A stretch of 30,664 nt of DNA from JAFAVN01 sp036378375 (GTDB lineage: Bacteria > Verrucomicrobiota > Verrucomicrobiia > Chthoniobacterales > JAFAMB01), in assembly GCA_036378375.1 (NCBI GenBank), contig DASUWQ010000052.1, positions 1 to 30,664 of the forward strand. The letters run 5' to 3'. The translations under genes and the position numbers were made by a program. The stretch's first letter is position 1; the number at the start of each line of letters is the position of its first letter. Below, piece by piece: positions 7,324-15,753 of this stretch. Below the pieces are notes generated by a model. It ran no database searches and was not told where the DNA came from. It saw only the letters and a program-made list of their open reading frames with translations.

Positions 7324-8088
7324 TTACTTCTTTGAAGGGATCGATGAACCGGATGGCGATGGCAAGGCTTTCTCAGTTTCTTGCCATTGTGCTGCCATTC
7401 GCGCAGCCGTATCGAAATCAGCGCCGGCAGCGTTTGCCTTCCCCATGGCCTGGTACGCATTCCCACGAGTTTGATATAGGCGGATGGCGCTGAGAGGGTT
7501 TGAATCGAGTCTGATAGCGTGTGAATAGTCGGAGACGGCTTGGTCGTATTGCTTTAACTCGAAATAAGTCATTCCGCGCTCGTAGTAAATCCTGCTGAGA
7601 GTCAAATCTTCGGCGAGGTGCTCATGCTGGACGGTACGATTATACATCAGCCGGATCGCTTCGAGATGGTCGCTGATGGCCTTGCCGTATTGTCGTAGGC
7701 GTTGTCGAAGATCGCTGCTGCGCGCTGCCAGGCTTTCGTAAGCGTCGCCTCGACTGGCGTAGGCTTCTTGATAGTCAGGCTCAAGCCGGATGGCTTCATT
7801 GTAATCAAGGATTGCTGCTTGATACTCTCTCATTCGATGTTCCTCGAATCCTCGATTAAAATAGGTGATTGCATCCTGCGCTCGGCATGCGGGAGCAGAT
7901 AAAATGAGAGCGATGATAAGCATCGCGAGGACACTCACCGCCAGACAGCCTATCAAAAATGCGGTTGTAAAAGCAAGCTGCGGCAGTGACCGGCTTTTGC
8001 GACGGCATCGCCTTTGCGGGATGCCTTGGAATAGTAATTGAAACGGGGGTCTAGGGATAGCGATAGCATTGTGTTCCAATGAACACAA
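7324..8088 (-). CDS. TPR-repeat protein with N-terminal membrane anchor
   Basis: The 254-residue frame contains a long hydrophobic segment at about 38-70 and then three to four tetratricopeptide repeats (about 74-107, 108-150, 166-200 and 201-235). Their typical endings are YNEAIRLEPDY, YSHAIRLDSNP and FDTAARMA. TPRs mediate protein-protein contacts; here they should face the periplasm. The frame has no ATG at its 5' end: 8088 is a TTG. The first ATG is at 7923 and would leave MLIIALILSAPACRAQD, a compact signal peptide, so the true start may be 7923. The gene appears monocistronic. Its specific partner is unknown. Confidence 0.75.
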   Translation of the reverse strand: MCSLEHNAIAIPRPPFQLLFQGIPQRRCRRKSRSLPQLAFTTAFLIGCLAVSVLAMLIIALILSAPACRAQDAITYFNRGFEEHRMREYQAAILDYNEAIRLEPDYQEAYASRGDAYESLAARSSDLRQRLRQYGKAISDHLEAIRLMYNRTVQHEHLAEDLTLSRIYYERGMTYFELKQYDQAVSDYSHAIRLDSNPLSAIRLYQTRGNAYQAMGKANAAGADFDTAARMAAQWQETEKALPSPSGSSIPSKK

Positions 8089-8287
8089 TGAGTGATGCCA
8101 GCGAAGAAATTTGTCAGGACTTGTTGATTGACTCTTTCCGAATACGCTCGAGCCATTCGACCCGCCTTTTGCTTGGTCATGGCAGGCATCCGACTGACTG
8201 ACTGCCTTTCCTCCGAACCCGAGCGGAAGCGATTGCTACCTGAAATATACCTCAAATCTTCTTTATAATTTTCAGGTTTTCTGTAAA

Positions 8288-8512
8288 TTGTATCTCGTTT
8301 TTATGCCCGATAATACATTCGTCGTTTCATTCCTTGATAAGGCGCACGAACCTATACGAATCCACGCAGAAACCGTCGAAGCTCAAGGCGACAGCTACGC
8401 CTTCTTAGAGAATCAAAATGTGGTGGCTATGGTTCCGAGAAATGTTGTTCGTAGTGTAGTGGAAGAGTGTTCATTGGATGAGGCTGAGCCATTGCCGTCG
8501 GTCGACAAATGA
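8288..8512 (+). CDS. Small hypothetical protein
   Basis: The 74-residue product is acidic and soluble. An ATG at 8303 gives MPDNTFVVSFLDKAHEPIR, a more natural start than the upstream codon at 8288. The core FVVSF-D--HEPI---AE-VEAQGD-YAFL looks like one small beta-sheet domain. I do not recognise a family. It ends about 45 bp before a hairpin at 8557-8577. It is divergent from the TPR gene across about 200 bp. Confidence 0.5.
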   Translation: MYLVFMPDNTFVVSFLDKAHEPIRIHAETVEAQGDSYAFLENQNVVAMVPRNVVRSVVEECSLDEAEPLPSVDK

Positions 8513-8556
8513 TCAACCTGACCGACGACAAAAGAACGGAGTCCTTTCACAGCCTT

Positions 8557-8577
8557 ACCGAGGCGGATCGCTTCGGT
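8557..8577 (+). terminator. Possible hairpin terminator after the small ORF
   Basis: The 8-bp stem accgaggc/gcttcggt (one G-U pair) closes a 5-nt loop and is followed by cttatcgatt. The T tract is weak, so intrinsic termination is uncertain. It is placed sensibly, between the small ORF and the sugar-binding protein gene. Confidence 0.3.
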
Positions 8578-8762
8578 CTTATCGATTAGCAAGCGTCAGC
8601 TGAGCCAATCTCGCGAGAAGCGGCTATCATAACCAATTCGACGAGCTCAGGGCGGGTGCGCGTCGAATGGGCCAGTCAAATTTGCGTCCGCTCTAGCCGT
8701 CACGCAATTTCGACGATATTATCGTTGAGCAACCCCCAAACAGAGAATCCCCAATCCCCCCA

Positions 8763-9725
8763 ATGCGTAGATATTTATCCTTCGCTACCGTCACCTTCGC
8801 CACGGCATTTCTGGCGTGTTTGTTTCCATCGGTCAGTTCAGCCCAGAGTACAAAGTCGACCTACTATTGGGTTTCGCACGGATCGCCGACTGATCCGGTA
8901 TGGACGTTGTTTCTCGAAGGAGCTAAGCAGTGGGCGAAAGATACAGGCAACGAGGTTCGGACCTCGTTTCATAGTGGCGATGTTCCATCACAACAGGAAG
9001 CGGTCCGCGCGGCGATTAGCGCGCACGCTAAAGGGATCGTCACTAGCACTCCGGACCCGGGAAGCCTAACCAAGGTCATCGCGGAGGCACATGCTGCCGC
9101 TATTCCAGTCGTCATTCTGAACACTGACGATAAATCCAGCGGTCGGGATGCCTACGTCGGCGGAGACAACGTGGCTGCCGGCCGGCGTCTGGCCCAGTAT
9201 CTGGTCGATCATAATTTTGTAAAACAGGGGGATTTTGTTTGGACGCCCGTCGAGGTGCCCGGAGCGACCTATCAGACGCTGCAAACTCAGGGGTACGATT
9301 CGGTGTTCAAGCCGCTTGGGATAACGACAGAAATTACGGAGACCAAACTGGACCAGGCTGAGGTCATTAGCCGAATGGCCGATTATCTGGTCGCCAATCG
9401 CAAAAAGATCAAGGCGATCTACTGCATCGGTGACTTAACCAGCGGCAGCATTAAGCGGGTGTTTGATCAAGTCGGGATTAAGCCCGGAGAGATACCGGTA
9501 GTCGGCTGGGGCAATTCTATCGACACCGCTCAGGAAGTAATAGACGGTTACGTGAATGCGGCCATGTGGCAGGACCCGTTAGCCTCGAGCTATATGGCAT
9601 TATCAGTCGCGTCGATGGCGGCATCTGGAATTCCTCCCGGGTTCGATATTATCGTTGGCACGCTTTACGAGAAGGGTAAGGCCCCGTTTTTCCTTAAAGT
9701 CATGCAGGGAGGTAAGACGAAGTAG
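8763..9725 (+). CDS. Sugar ABC transporter substrate-binding protein (periplasmic binding protein type I)
   Basis: The 320-residue protein has a signal peptide (residues 1 to about 27, ending SVSSA-QS) and the fold of ribose/galactose-type binding proteins. An N-terminal lobe runs YYWVSHGSPTDPVW and AAISAHAKGIVTSTPDP, then IPVVILNTDD and AYVGGDNVAAGR, the usual ligand-site loops of the Peripla_BP_4 group, and a C-terminal lobe has AIYCIGDLTSG and PVVGWGNS. It should bind a monosaccharide or polyol in the periplasm. The next gene, a sugar isomerase, overlaps its stop by 1 bp, so uptake and catabolism are coupled. No permease or ATPase for this class occurs in the window, so the rest of the transporter must be elsewhere. 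Confidence 0.88.
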   Translation: MRRYLSFATVTFATAFLACLFPSVSSAQSTKSTYYWVSHGSPTDPVWTLFLEGAKQWAKDTGNEVRTSFHSGDVPSQQEAVRAAISAHAKGIVTSTPDPGSLTKVIAEAHAAAIPVVILNTDDKSSGRDAYVGGDNVAAGRRLAQYLVDHNFVKQGDFVWTPVEVPGATYQTLQTQGYDSVFKPLGITTEITETKLDQAEVISRMADYLVANRKKIKAIYCIGDLTSGSIKRVFDQVGIKPGEIPVVGWGNSIDTAQEVIDGYVNAAMWQDPLASSYMALSVASMAASGIPPGFDIIVGTLYEKGKAPFFLKVMQGGKTK

Positions 9726-10567
9726 TGGCCACGTTAGGCTTGCTTTCTCCGGAATTTCCGGTTGTCTCGCTTGACGCAAACCTCGACGCCATCGCGGCCG
9801 CCGGTGCGACCGGGGTCCAATTCGATCTGGTTTCTGCCGTGGGTCACACCTTTCCGGCCGAGCTTTCGGCACATACGATCGAGCTCATTACTGAAGGTTT
9901 CTCTCGACGCCATCTCACGCTTGCCGCCCTTTCCGGTACCTACAATATGATCGACCCGGATCCGCAGGCGCGTTTAGTGGGAGCAGAAGGCTTGGACCGG
10001 GTGATTGCGTGGGCTCCTCGTCTCGGCGCCGGAGTCATCACCTTATGCACCGGGTCGCGCGACCCGGAGAGCATGTGGCGAAAACACCCGGGCAACGATT
10101 CACCTGAGGCGTGGTCAGATCTACTCGTGCAGATCGAGGGGGCGGTAACTGTCGCCGAAGAATACGGGGTCACGCTGGGTGTCGAACCCGAGATCGGTAA
10201 CACGATAAACTCAGTGCAGAAAGCTCGACGGCTTCTCGACGAGCTGAAGTCGCCCCGCCTGAAAATCGTGATGGACGGAGCCAATGTTTTTCAACGTGGC
10301 CAGTTACCCAATATGCGGAAAGTACTCGACGAAGCATTCGATCTCCTCGGTTCCGACATCGTTCTGGCTCACGCAAAAGATCTTGATAAGGATGGGGAGG
10401 CTGGGCATCTCGCCGCCGGACGAGGCCGGCTGGATTATCCGTACTACCTGGAATTGCTGAGGAAATCCGGTTTCGATGGGACGATCATTCTGCATGCGCT
10501 GCAACCGGCTGAAGCCAAAGACAGGCTCGCGTTTGTACGTAGCGTTGCGCCCGCGGGCTACCTGTAA
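9725..10567 (+). CDS. Sugar phosphate isomerase/epimerase (xylose-isomerase-like TIM barrel)
   Basis: The 280-residue protein belongs to the AP-endonuclease-2/xylose isomerase-like TIM-barrel superfamily. Typical strand and metal-site elements are GATGVQFDLV, GVITLCTGSRDPE, GVTLGVEPEIGNT (metal-binding E), LKIVMDGANVF, VLAHAKDLD and the C-terminal GTIILHAL. It probably isomerises or epimerises a keto-sugar or inosose, as IolE- and hydroxypyruvate-isomerase-like enzymes do. The start is GTG at 9725, sharing a base with the tag stop of the binding-protein gene, which points to translational coupling. The oxidoreductase 210 bp downstream completes a common sugar-catabolic set. Substrate is not readable from sequence. 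Confidence 0.85.
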   Translation: MATLGLLSPEFPVVSLDANLDAIAAAGATGVQFDLVSAVGHTFPAELSAHTIELITEGFSRRHLTLAALSGTYNMIDPDPQARLVGAEGLDRVIAWAPRLGAGVITLCTGSRDPESMWRKHPGNDSPEAWSDLLVQIEGAVTVAEEYGVTLGVEPEIGNTINSVQKARRLLDELKSPRLKIVMDGANVFQRGQLPNMRKVLDEAFDLLGSDIVLAHAKDLDKDGEAGHLAAGRGRLDYPYYLELLRKSGFDGTIILHALQPAEAKDRLAFVRSVAPAGYL

Positions 10568-10583
10568 AAAGGCGATCTAATTT

Positions 10584-10764
10584 TACCACAGAGACACAGA
10601 GGACACAGAGGAACCAAAAAATTTAAACAGGAGGCCGCGAAGGCGACAAAGACGGGCTTTTCGCGGTCACCTTTAACCAATCCTTTTCTTCCTTTGTGGC
10701 CTTTGCGGCCTCCCTGTTAATATGGTCGTTTCCTCCGTGCCCTCTGTGTCTCTGTGGTGAATTT
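10584..10764. repeat. Palindromic element with accacagagacacagagg ends
   Basis: The left arm (accacagagacacagagg, then aggaggccgcgaaggcgac) is mirrored by the right arm (ggcctttgcggcctccctgtt, then ctctgtgtctctgtggtgaat). This gives a nested inverted repeat of about 180 bp that fills the gap between the isomerase and the oxidoreductase genes. The right arm ends about 15 bp before the start codon of the oxidoreductase. The same arms occur at 1413-1447 and 23558-23940. Confidence 0.75.
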
Positions 10765-10779
10765 TGTGAATTGATTTAA

Positions 10780-11952
10780 ATGCGTGTTGGTATCATCGGC
10801 TGTGGGAATATTTCAGACATCTATGTCAGAAACGCGAAACTCTTTCGCGATATCGAAATCGTCGCCTGCGCCGACGTTAACCCTGCTGCGACGCAACGAT
10901 TAGCTAACAAATATTCGTTGCGAGCAACAAATGTCAGGGATCTTCTGGCTGCCGACGACATCGAGATCATACTCAATCTGACGCTACCTGCTACCCACGC
11001 GGAAGTTTCCCGAACTGCCATTGCCGCAGGAAAACACGTTTATAGTGAGAAGCCACTAGCAACCTCCCTTCGGGACGGCGTCGGGTTGATGGAGGAGGCT
11101 GAGGCGAAGGGTCTGCGGGTAGGTTGTGCGCCGGATACGATTCTCGGGGCTGGCCTGCAGACCGCCAAAGCTCTGATCGATGAGGGACGTGTCGGTCCGA
11201 TCATCACCGGTTTGGCAGCGGTCATGACCAAGGGAATGGAGCATTGGCACCCCAATCCGGCTCCATTTTATCAAGAGGGTGCCGGTCCCGTGTTAGATCT
11301 CGGTCCGTATTATATATCCGCGTTGACGGGCCTTCTCGGTCCGGTGAGTGAGCTTCGAGCCGTGGGGCGGATTAGCCCGGTGGAACGGCGTTTCGGCGAA
11401 GGACCTAAAAAAGGTGAGACCTTTTCGGTCGGCACCTTTACCACACTGAACACTATCCTAACATTCTCCGCGGGAGCGATTATCAGTTTCCTGGCGAGCT
11501 GGGACGTCTGGAGGCATGGGGTTCGACCGATCGAGCTGCATGGAACATTGGCCTCAATCCGCGTCCCGGATCCAGACACATTTGGCGGGGATGTTGAGAC
11601 CTCCGCCAATAACAGACTGCTGAACATTCACGATCCCAGCAGCGTGGCCTTACTAAGCGGCCAAGTAGACTGGCTCATAGACAAGACCGATGAAAAGCCA
11701 TTTGGGGGAATCAACTATCCCTTGGGAAATCCGGTCGTAGCGAACTATCGTTCGCTTGGCCTTGCGGAAATGGCAAACGCCATAGTCGAAGACCGGCCCC
11801 ACCGGTGCTCCGGTCACTTTGCGTTACACGCGCTGGCGGTGATGCTCGGGATCATAGAGTCGGCCGGCTCGGGCCAGACTGTGAAGATCAGTGTTCCCGG
11901 CACAACCTTCCAGCGTCTTACTGAGGAAGAAGCGAGGCGCCTTCTGCTTTAG
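10780..11952 (+). CDS. Gfo/Idh/MocA family NAD(P)-dependent oxidoreductase
   Basis: The 390-residue protein opens with the Rossmann dinucleotide motif VGIIGCGNIS and then ACADVNPAATQRLA. The family signature GKHVYSEKPLATS (EKP) follows near residue 92. The C-terminal substrate half contains GGVxDLG-like GPVLDLGPYYISALTGLLG, in which the Tyr takes the position of the usual catalytic His/Tyr region. Enzymes of this family oxidise or reduce sugars and inositols with NAD(P). Together with the upstream binding protein and TIM-barrel isomerase it forms a probable sugar-oxidation pathway. A palindromic repeat separates it from the isomerase gene, and no clear Shine-Dalgarno precedes the ATG. Confidence 0.88.
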   Translation: MRVGIIGCGNISDIYVRNAKLFRDIEIVACADVNPAATQRLANKYSLRATNVRDLLAADDIEIILNLTLPATHAEVSRTAIAAGKHVYSEKPLATSLRDGVGLMEEAEAKGLRVGCAPDTILGAGLQTAKALIDEGRVGPIITGLAAVMTKGMEHWHPNPAPFYQEGAGPVLDLGPYYISALTGLLGPVSELRAVGRISPVERRFGEGPKKGETFSVGTFTTLNTILTFSAGAIISFLASWDVWRHGVRPIELHGTLASIRVPDPDTFGGDVETSANNRLLNIHDPSSVALLSGQVDWLIDKTDEKPFGGINYPLGNPVVANYRSLGLAEMANAIVEDRPHRCSGHFALHALAVMLGIIESAGSGQTVKISVPGTTFQRLTEEEARRLLL

Positions 11953-12031
11953 ATCAAGCTTGTTGTATCGGAAGCGTCCAGGCGAATGACCACTGGTATC
12001 TCTTGATCCGCTGGCCACGCGGGATAGCAAT

Positions 12032-12200
12032 TCAGAACCCAGTTAGCACCAACTTACCGTGTGTCCGTCCGTTTTCGATACCGGCGTGTGCTTTTTTAAG
12101 ATTTTCAGCATTGATACTTCCGAGCGCGGTTGTAGCCGTCGTTTTTACTAGTCCGCTAAGCCTTTCGAAGAAAGGCGAAACGCTGACACCCGTCATCCGA
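12032..12200 (-). pseudogene. C-terminal relic of a zinc-type alcohol dehydrogenase / quinone reductase
   Basis: Read on the minus strand, an open frame of about 55 codons ends at tga (12032-12034). Its last residues are NAENLKKAHAGIENGRTH followed by GKLVLTGF, the typical end of medium-chain dehydrogenase/reductases (AH--IE-G---GK-VL). No coenzyme domain or start region is found upstream on that strand within the 130 bp before the Dabb gene. It is therefore read as a truncated remnant. The family call rests on this short tail and is moderate. Confidence 0.5.
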
Positions 12201-12332
12201 GCCCTGGAGCGTTGGTGAGAAGATCACCTGACACAATCGGGCATGAAGTTCAAGAAAGCGGCGTAGTGCACCAAGCAAGCCAGCGCAGGTCGCTGGGTTG
12301 CGTTGGTCAAGGTTCTCAGCGTATATCGCGGG

Positions 12333-12629
12333 ATGTTCTCTCACGTAGTGATCTTTTGGACCGACCCAAACAGGCCGGATGCTCCTGATGAGCTGATGGC
12401 GGCCGCCAAGAAATACCTGGAATCAATCCCCGGTATAGTGCATTTCCACGTCGGAAAGATGGCCAGCAGTCATCGCGACGTTATTGATCAAACGTACCAA
12501 GTGGCGTTGAACATCCAATTTCAGAGCAAACAAGCACAGGATGAATACCAAGAGCACCCCCAACATCTGGAATTCGTGCAGCAGTGTAAACCGCTCTTCG
12601 CAAAGGTTGTGATATACGACTTCGAATAA
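12333..12629 (+). CDS. Dabb family protein (stress-responsive alpha/beta barrel)
   Basis: The 98-residue product begins MFSHVVIFWTDPNRPDAP and contains SIPGIVHFHVGKMASS, DVIDQTYQVALNIQF and YQEHPQHLEFVQQCKP. This is the ordered set of strands and the final HP-H--F motif of the Dabb (PF07876) dimeric alpha/beta barrel. Relatives include small stress-induced proteins and polyketide cyclases; bacterial members are mostly uncharacterised. I chose the ATG at 12333 because the homologous region begins there; an in-frame start at 12303 adds ten unlikely residues. It lies 8 bp upstream of the hydrolase gene, so the two are probably one transcript. Confidence 0.85.
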   Translation: MFSHVVIFWTDPNRPDAPDELMAAAKKYLESIPGIVHFHVGKMASSHRDVIDQTYQVALNIQFQSKQAQDEYQEHPQHLEFVQQCKPLFAKVVIYDFE

Positions 12630-12637
12630 GGCGCCTT

Positions 12638-13357
12638 ATGCCTTCGACCCACAACTTCGTTTTGGTGCATCGCGCCTGGCACGGCGGCTGGTGCTGGCGC
12701 CGAGTGGTCGCTAATCTGCGCTCGGCTGGACATGTCGTGTTTGCTCCAACTCTTACCGGATTCGGGGAGCGGGTTCATCTAACACGTAATGATTTAACGC
12801 TCGACGATTTTGCCGCCGATGTCGTGAATCTTATCGCCGCCGAAGAGCTGAACGATGTCATCTTAGTAGGGCACAGTTTTGGTGGCAACGTCATCTCGGC
12901 GGTTGCGGATCGTGAGCCGGAGCCGCTCAAGCACTTGGTTTATGTCGACACGTTGGTGCTCAAGAACGGAGAGAGCGGGTTCAGTGTACTTGACCCGGCG
13001 ATTGTCGCTCAGCGGGTAGAATTAGCCGAAAAGAGCAGCGGAGGCCTAACCATTCCACCACCTTCTCCGGAAGCCTTTGGAGTGACCGACCCAGCCGGCG
13101 CCGGATGGCTTAAGCGACGATTGACTCCGCTCCCGCTCAACTGTTATCAGGCGCCGATCCGCCTGAAACATCCTCTCGGGAACGGGGTGAAGAAGACGTA
13201 CATCGGTTGCACGAAGCCAGTCTATGCGCCGGCGATTCCCACACACGACTGGGTTAAGAGCCAAAGCGACTGGCGGTACTTTGAACTGCCGACTGCTCAT
13301 GACGCTATGGTCACCGACCCGGAGGGTTTGGCGCAGCTGCTCATTCAATGCGGCTGA
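12638..13357 (+). CDS. Alpha/beta hydrolase, esterase-like
   Basis: The 239-residue protein has the order of the methylesterase / hydroxynitrile-lyase-like alpha/beta hydrolases: NFVLVHRAWHGGWCW, then GHVVFAPTLTGFGER, the nucleophile elbow VGHSFGGNV (S80) and the C-terminal TAHDAM (H221). The usual oxyanion segment HGAWHG reads HRAWHG here, replacing the first Gly by Arg. It is cytoplasmic, with no signal peptide. Relatives cleave small esters or lactones. The gene follows the Dabb gene by 8 bp and ends at tga 13355-13357, just before a large nested palindrome. Confidence 0.85.
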   Translation: MPSTHNFVLVHRAWHGGWCWRRVVANLRSAGHVVFAPTLTGFGERVHLTRNDLTLDDFAADVVNLIAAEELNDVILVGHSFGGNVISAVADREPEPLKHLVYVDTLVLKNGESGFSVLDPAIVAQRVELAEKSSGGLTIPPPSPEAFGVTDPAGAGWLKRRLTPLPLNCYQAPIRLKHPLGNGVKKTYIGCTKPVYAPAIPTHDWVKSQSDWRYFELPTAHDAMVTDPEGLAQLLIQCG

Positions 13358-13365
13358 CGTCATAA

Positions 13366-13784
13366 ATCGTCCTCGTACTCGTCGTCCTCGAAAAGATTTG
13401 CATGTTGATGCCGCGCGTTTGTTCCCAAAGCGCCTGGAGGGGAGCCGCTTTGGCGTGTTTTCCTGCGACCTCGCATGTTCGTTCCACATCGCGATCCGGC
13501 CAAAAAATCTCGCAGCAGGCGGCTCCCGCGAACGTCCCAGCGTAATATTTTCACCTAAGGCGTTTCGATTCGTTCGGATTTTAGCTATAGAACTGCGACA
13601 CGATGGGTGATTCGCGGGAGCCGCCTGTTGCCCTCATCGGGTTCGCCTAATAATACGCCGAGACGAAGTCGTGAGGGTCGCCGGGGTACACGCCAAAGCG
13701 GCTCCCCTCCAGGCGCTTTGGGATACAAACACACCACGTGAACACGTCAATCTTTTCGAGGACGACGACGAGTACGAGGACGAT
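13366..13784. repeat. Large nested palindrome with tcgtcctcg outer arms
   Basis: Three pairs of inverted arms are nested. The outer arms 13366-13398 and 13749-13784 (atcgtcctcgtactcgtcg...) are complementary with one 3-nt indel. The middle arms 13417-13457 and 13689-13730 (cctggaggggagccgctttg) differ by a 1-nt indel over 41 nt. The inner arms are 13515-13532 and 13611-13628 (aggcggctcccgcgaa). The whole 419-bp element fills most of the gap between the hydrolase and the phosphodiesterase genes. A diverged relative is at 29028-29442. The acidic or arginine-rich open frames crossing it are repeat artefacts. The remaining 190 bp to 13977 hold nothing recognisable. Confidence 0.85.
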
Positions 13785-13977
13785 GAGACGCGCGCCGGCG
13801 GACTCCTAGATCCTGGCTTCTATTCCGTTAACATATCGTCACATTCAACGCGTTGTTTTCTCGCGCTCGGTTTGTTTTTCTCGCCGACAAGCTTGCCACC
13901 GCTCGGGGTCGGCTAACACCGAATGGTCAGGGAGGTGAGCCCTCACAGAACACAACGCTCACAGGATCTAGATACAG

Positions 13978-15672
13978 ATGAAAAACAGGACTCTCACTCT
14001 CGGCGGCTTGGCCGCCGGCATCTTGTCGGCGCTTCCGGCGATTGCTGGAAACGACAATATCAACACCAACAACACCACGAAAGTTGAACACGTACTCCTA
14101 ATCTCGGTCGATGGAATGCATCAGTCCGATTTGGCTTGGTACGCGCAGAACTTTCCTAAATCCACGTTAGCGGCGCTCATGGCTCAGGGTATCGACTACT
14201 CCAACGCCAGCACTCCGTTCCCTTCAGACTCATTCCCGGGAATGGTGGGGCAATTGACTGGAGGTAACCCTGCAACCACGGGGATTTATTATGACGACAC
14301 CTGGAACCACGCAGTATTTCCTGTCGGGACAACGAATTGCAGCGGGCCGGTACCTGGCGGCGAGACGGCTTACACCGAAATCGATGATATTAATCTGAAT
14401 GCGCTCGATGCCGGTCAAGGCATTGTGCCAGCTCCGGGTTCTGATCCTTGGGCCAATATTCTCCAGCTGAACGGGAACGCAAAGCAGTTGATGAGTCCGT
14501 TGCACTTGCCGATCGATCCAAACACCTGTGCGCCGATCTTCCCGAATCAATACATCCATGTGAACACGGTGTTCGAGGTTGCCCATCAGCACAGATTGGT
14601 CACGGCGTGGTCTGATAAACATCCGGCCTACCAGATTTTGTCTGGGCCCTCCGGTAAAGGTGTCGATGATTATTTCTGCCCGGAGATTAACAGCAGCGCG
14701 AACGCCGCCGAACCGACTGCCCAAGGCCAAGCCGACTGGACAACGGACAACCTCTTAACTCAGCAGTACGACGGTTACAAAGTCGATGCAGTTATCAACT
14801 GGATCAACGGCCATCGTCACAACGGTACTGGAACTCCAGGAACACCGGCGATTTTTGGAATGAACTTCCAGACCGTTTCGACCGGGCAGAAGCTACCGAC
14901 CTCAAAAACCGAAGGCGACTTGTCGGGCACGGCCAAAGGCGGTTATCTTGCTGATGGCACAACCCCGGGTGTCGTTCTAACCAATGCGCTTACCTTCGTT
15001 GACCAATCTCTAGGTCAAATGGTGGCCGCTCTCGGCAGCCGGGGTCTCCTTAATAGCACCGCGATCATCATCTCGGCCAAGCACGGTCAGTCGCCGATGA
15101 ACCTCGCTGCTCTCAACCGTATTGACGACGGTAAGATTATTGCCGCTCTCAACGCGGGTTGGAACAAGGCTCATCAAAGCGGAAACCCGAAGGCGACGCC
15201 ATTGGTGGCCCTTGGGACCGATGATGACGGTATGTTGCTCTGGTTAAACGATCGTTCGAGCACCGCCACAGAATATGCGAAGGAGTTCCTTACGAACTAC
15301 AATGATTCTTCGGCAAGCGTTGATGGTAAGAAAGTTACATCGGCAGGCCTCTCGCAGATCTACACGGGCGTAGCCGCAGCTCAACTCATCGGTATTGATC
15401 AGAGCGATCCGCGAGTGCCGGATGTGATTGGTCTTTCGCAATACGGGGTCGTCTATACCGGGGGTACGGCCAAGATCGCCGAGCACGGCGGAGATCGCCC
15501 CGAGGATCGGAACGTTCCGATCCTGGTCACTTGGGCCGGAGCAACGCCTGGCTTGAATGTCACCACCCCGGTGGAGACCACCCAGATCGCCCCGACGATT
15601 CTGGAGTTGCTGGGCCTTAACCCTAATGAGCTCCAGGCTGTTAAGATTGAAGGGACACAGCCGCTGTTTTAG
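13978..15672 (+). CDS. Secreted alkaline phosphatase-superfamily phosphodiesterase
   Basis: The 564-residue protein has a signal peptide (about 1-24, ending LPAIAG). It belongs to the type I phosphodiesterase/nucleotide pyrophosphatase group (PF01663). Visible metal-site and catalytic elements are LLISVDGMH (D45), the nucleophile block TPFPSDSFPGMVGQLTGG with S85 where eukaryotic NPPs have Thr, VDQSLGQMV, AKHGQSPMN and IAEHGGDRPEDRNVPILV (two zinc-site His). It should hydrolyse phosphate mono- or diesters outside the cytoplasm. The gene is preceded by the 13366-13784 palindrome and followed by another at 15754-15996. The sequence caggatctag about 10 nt before the ATG is a weak ribosome binding site. 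Confidence 0.88.
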   Translation: MKNRTLTLGGLAAGILSALPAIAGNDNINTNNTTKVEHVLLISVDGMHQSDLAWYAQNFPKSTLAALMAQGIDYSNASTPFPSDSFPGMVGQLTGGNPATTGIYYDDTWNHAVFPVGTTNCSGPVPGGETAYTEIDDINLNALDAGQGIVPAPGSDPWANILQLNGNAKQLMSPLHLPIDPNTCAPIFPNQYIHVNTVFEVAHQHRLVTAWSDKHPAYQILSGPSGKGVDDYFCPEINSSANAAEPTAQGQADWTTDNLLTQQYDGYKVDAVINWINGHRHNGTGTPGTPAIFGMNFQTVSTGQKLPTSKTEGDLSGTAKGGYLADGTTPGVVLTNALTFVDQSLGQMVAALGSRGLLNSTAIIISAKHGQSPMNLAALNRIDDGKIIAALNAGWNKAHQSGNPKATPLVALGTDDDGMLLWLNDRSSTATEYAKEFLTNYNDSSASVDGKKVTSAGLSQIYTGVAAAQLIGIDQSDPRVPDVIGLSQYGVVYTGGTAKIAEHGGDRPEDRNVPILVTWAGATPGLNVTTPVETTQIAPTILELLGLNPNELQAVKIEGTQPLF

Positions 15673-15753
15673 ACAGTAGCGTGTTGGCAGTATTTGGGGA
15701 GCCGGCGGCGTGCTTCTGAACGCGGCCGGCCGTCGGGAAGGAGCTAGGAACCT

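Noticed and set aside
6517..8170. Shared string attcgacccgcct at 6520 and 8154
   Set aside because: Only about 14 bp, no extension or symmetry; probably chance.
8656..9069. 137-residue frame overlapping the sugar-binding protein
   Set aside because: Out of frame with the well-supported binding-protein gene and no family-like features.
12003..12218. 71-residue plus-strand frame
   Set aside because: It is antisense to the dehydrogenase-like tail, which gives the more meaningful protein.
13671..13916. Open frame for an acidic protein (FEDDDEYEDDE)
   Set aside because: It is a translation of the tcgtcctcg palindrome arm; no start region or homologous context.
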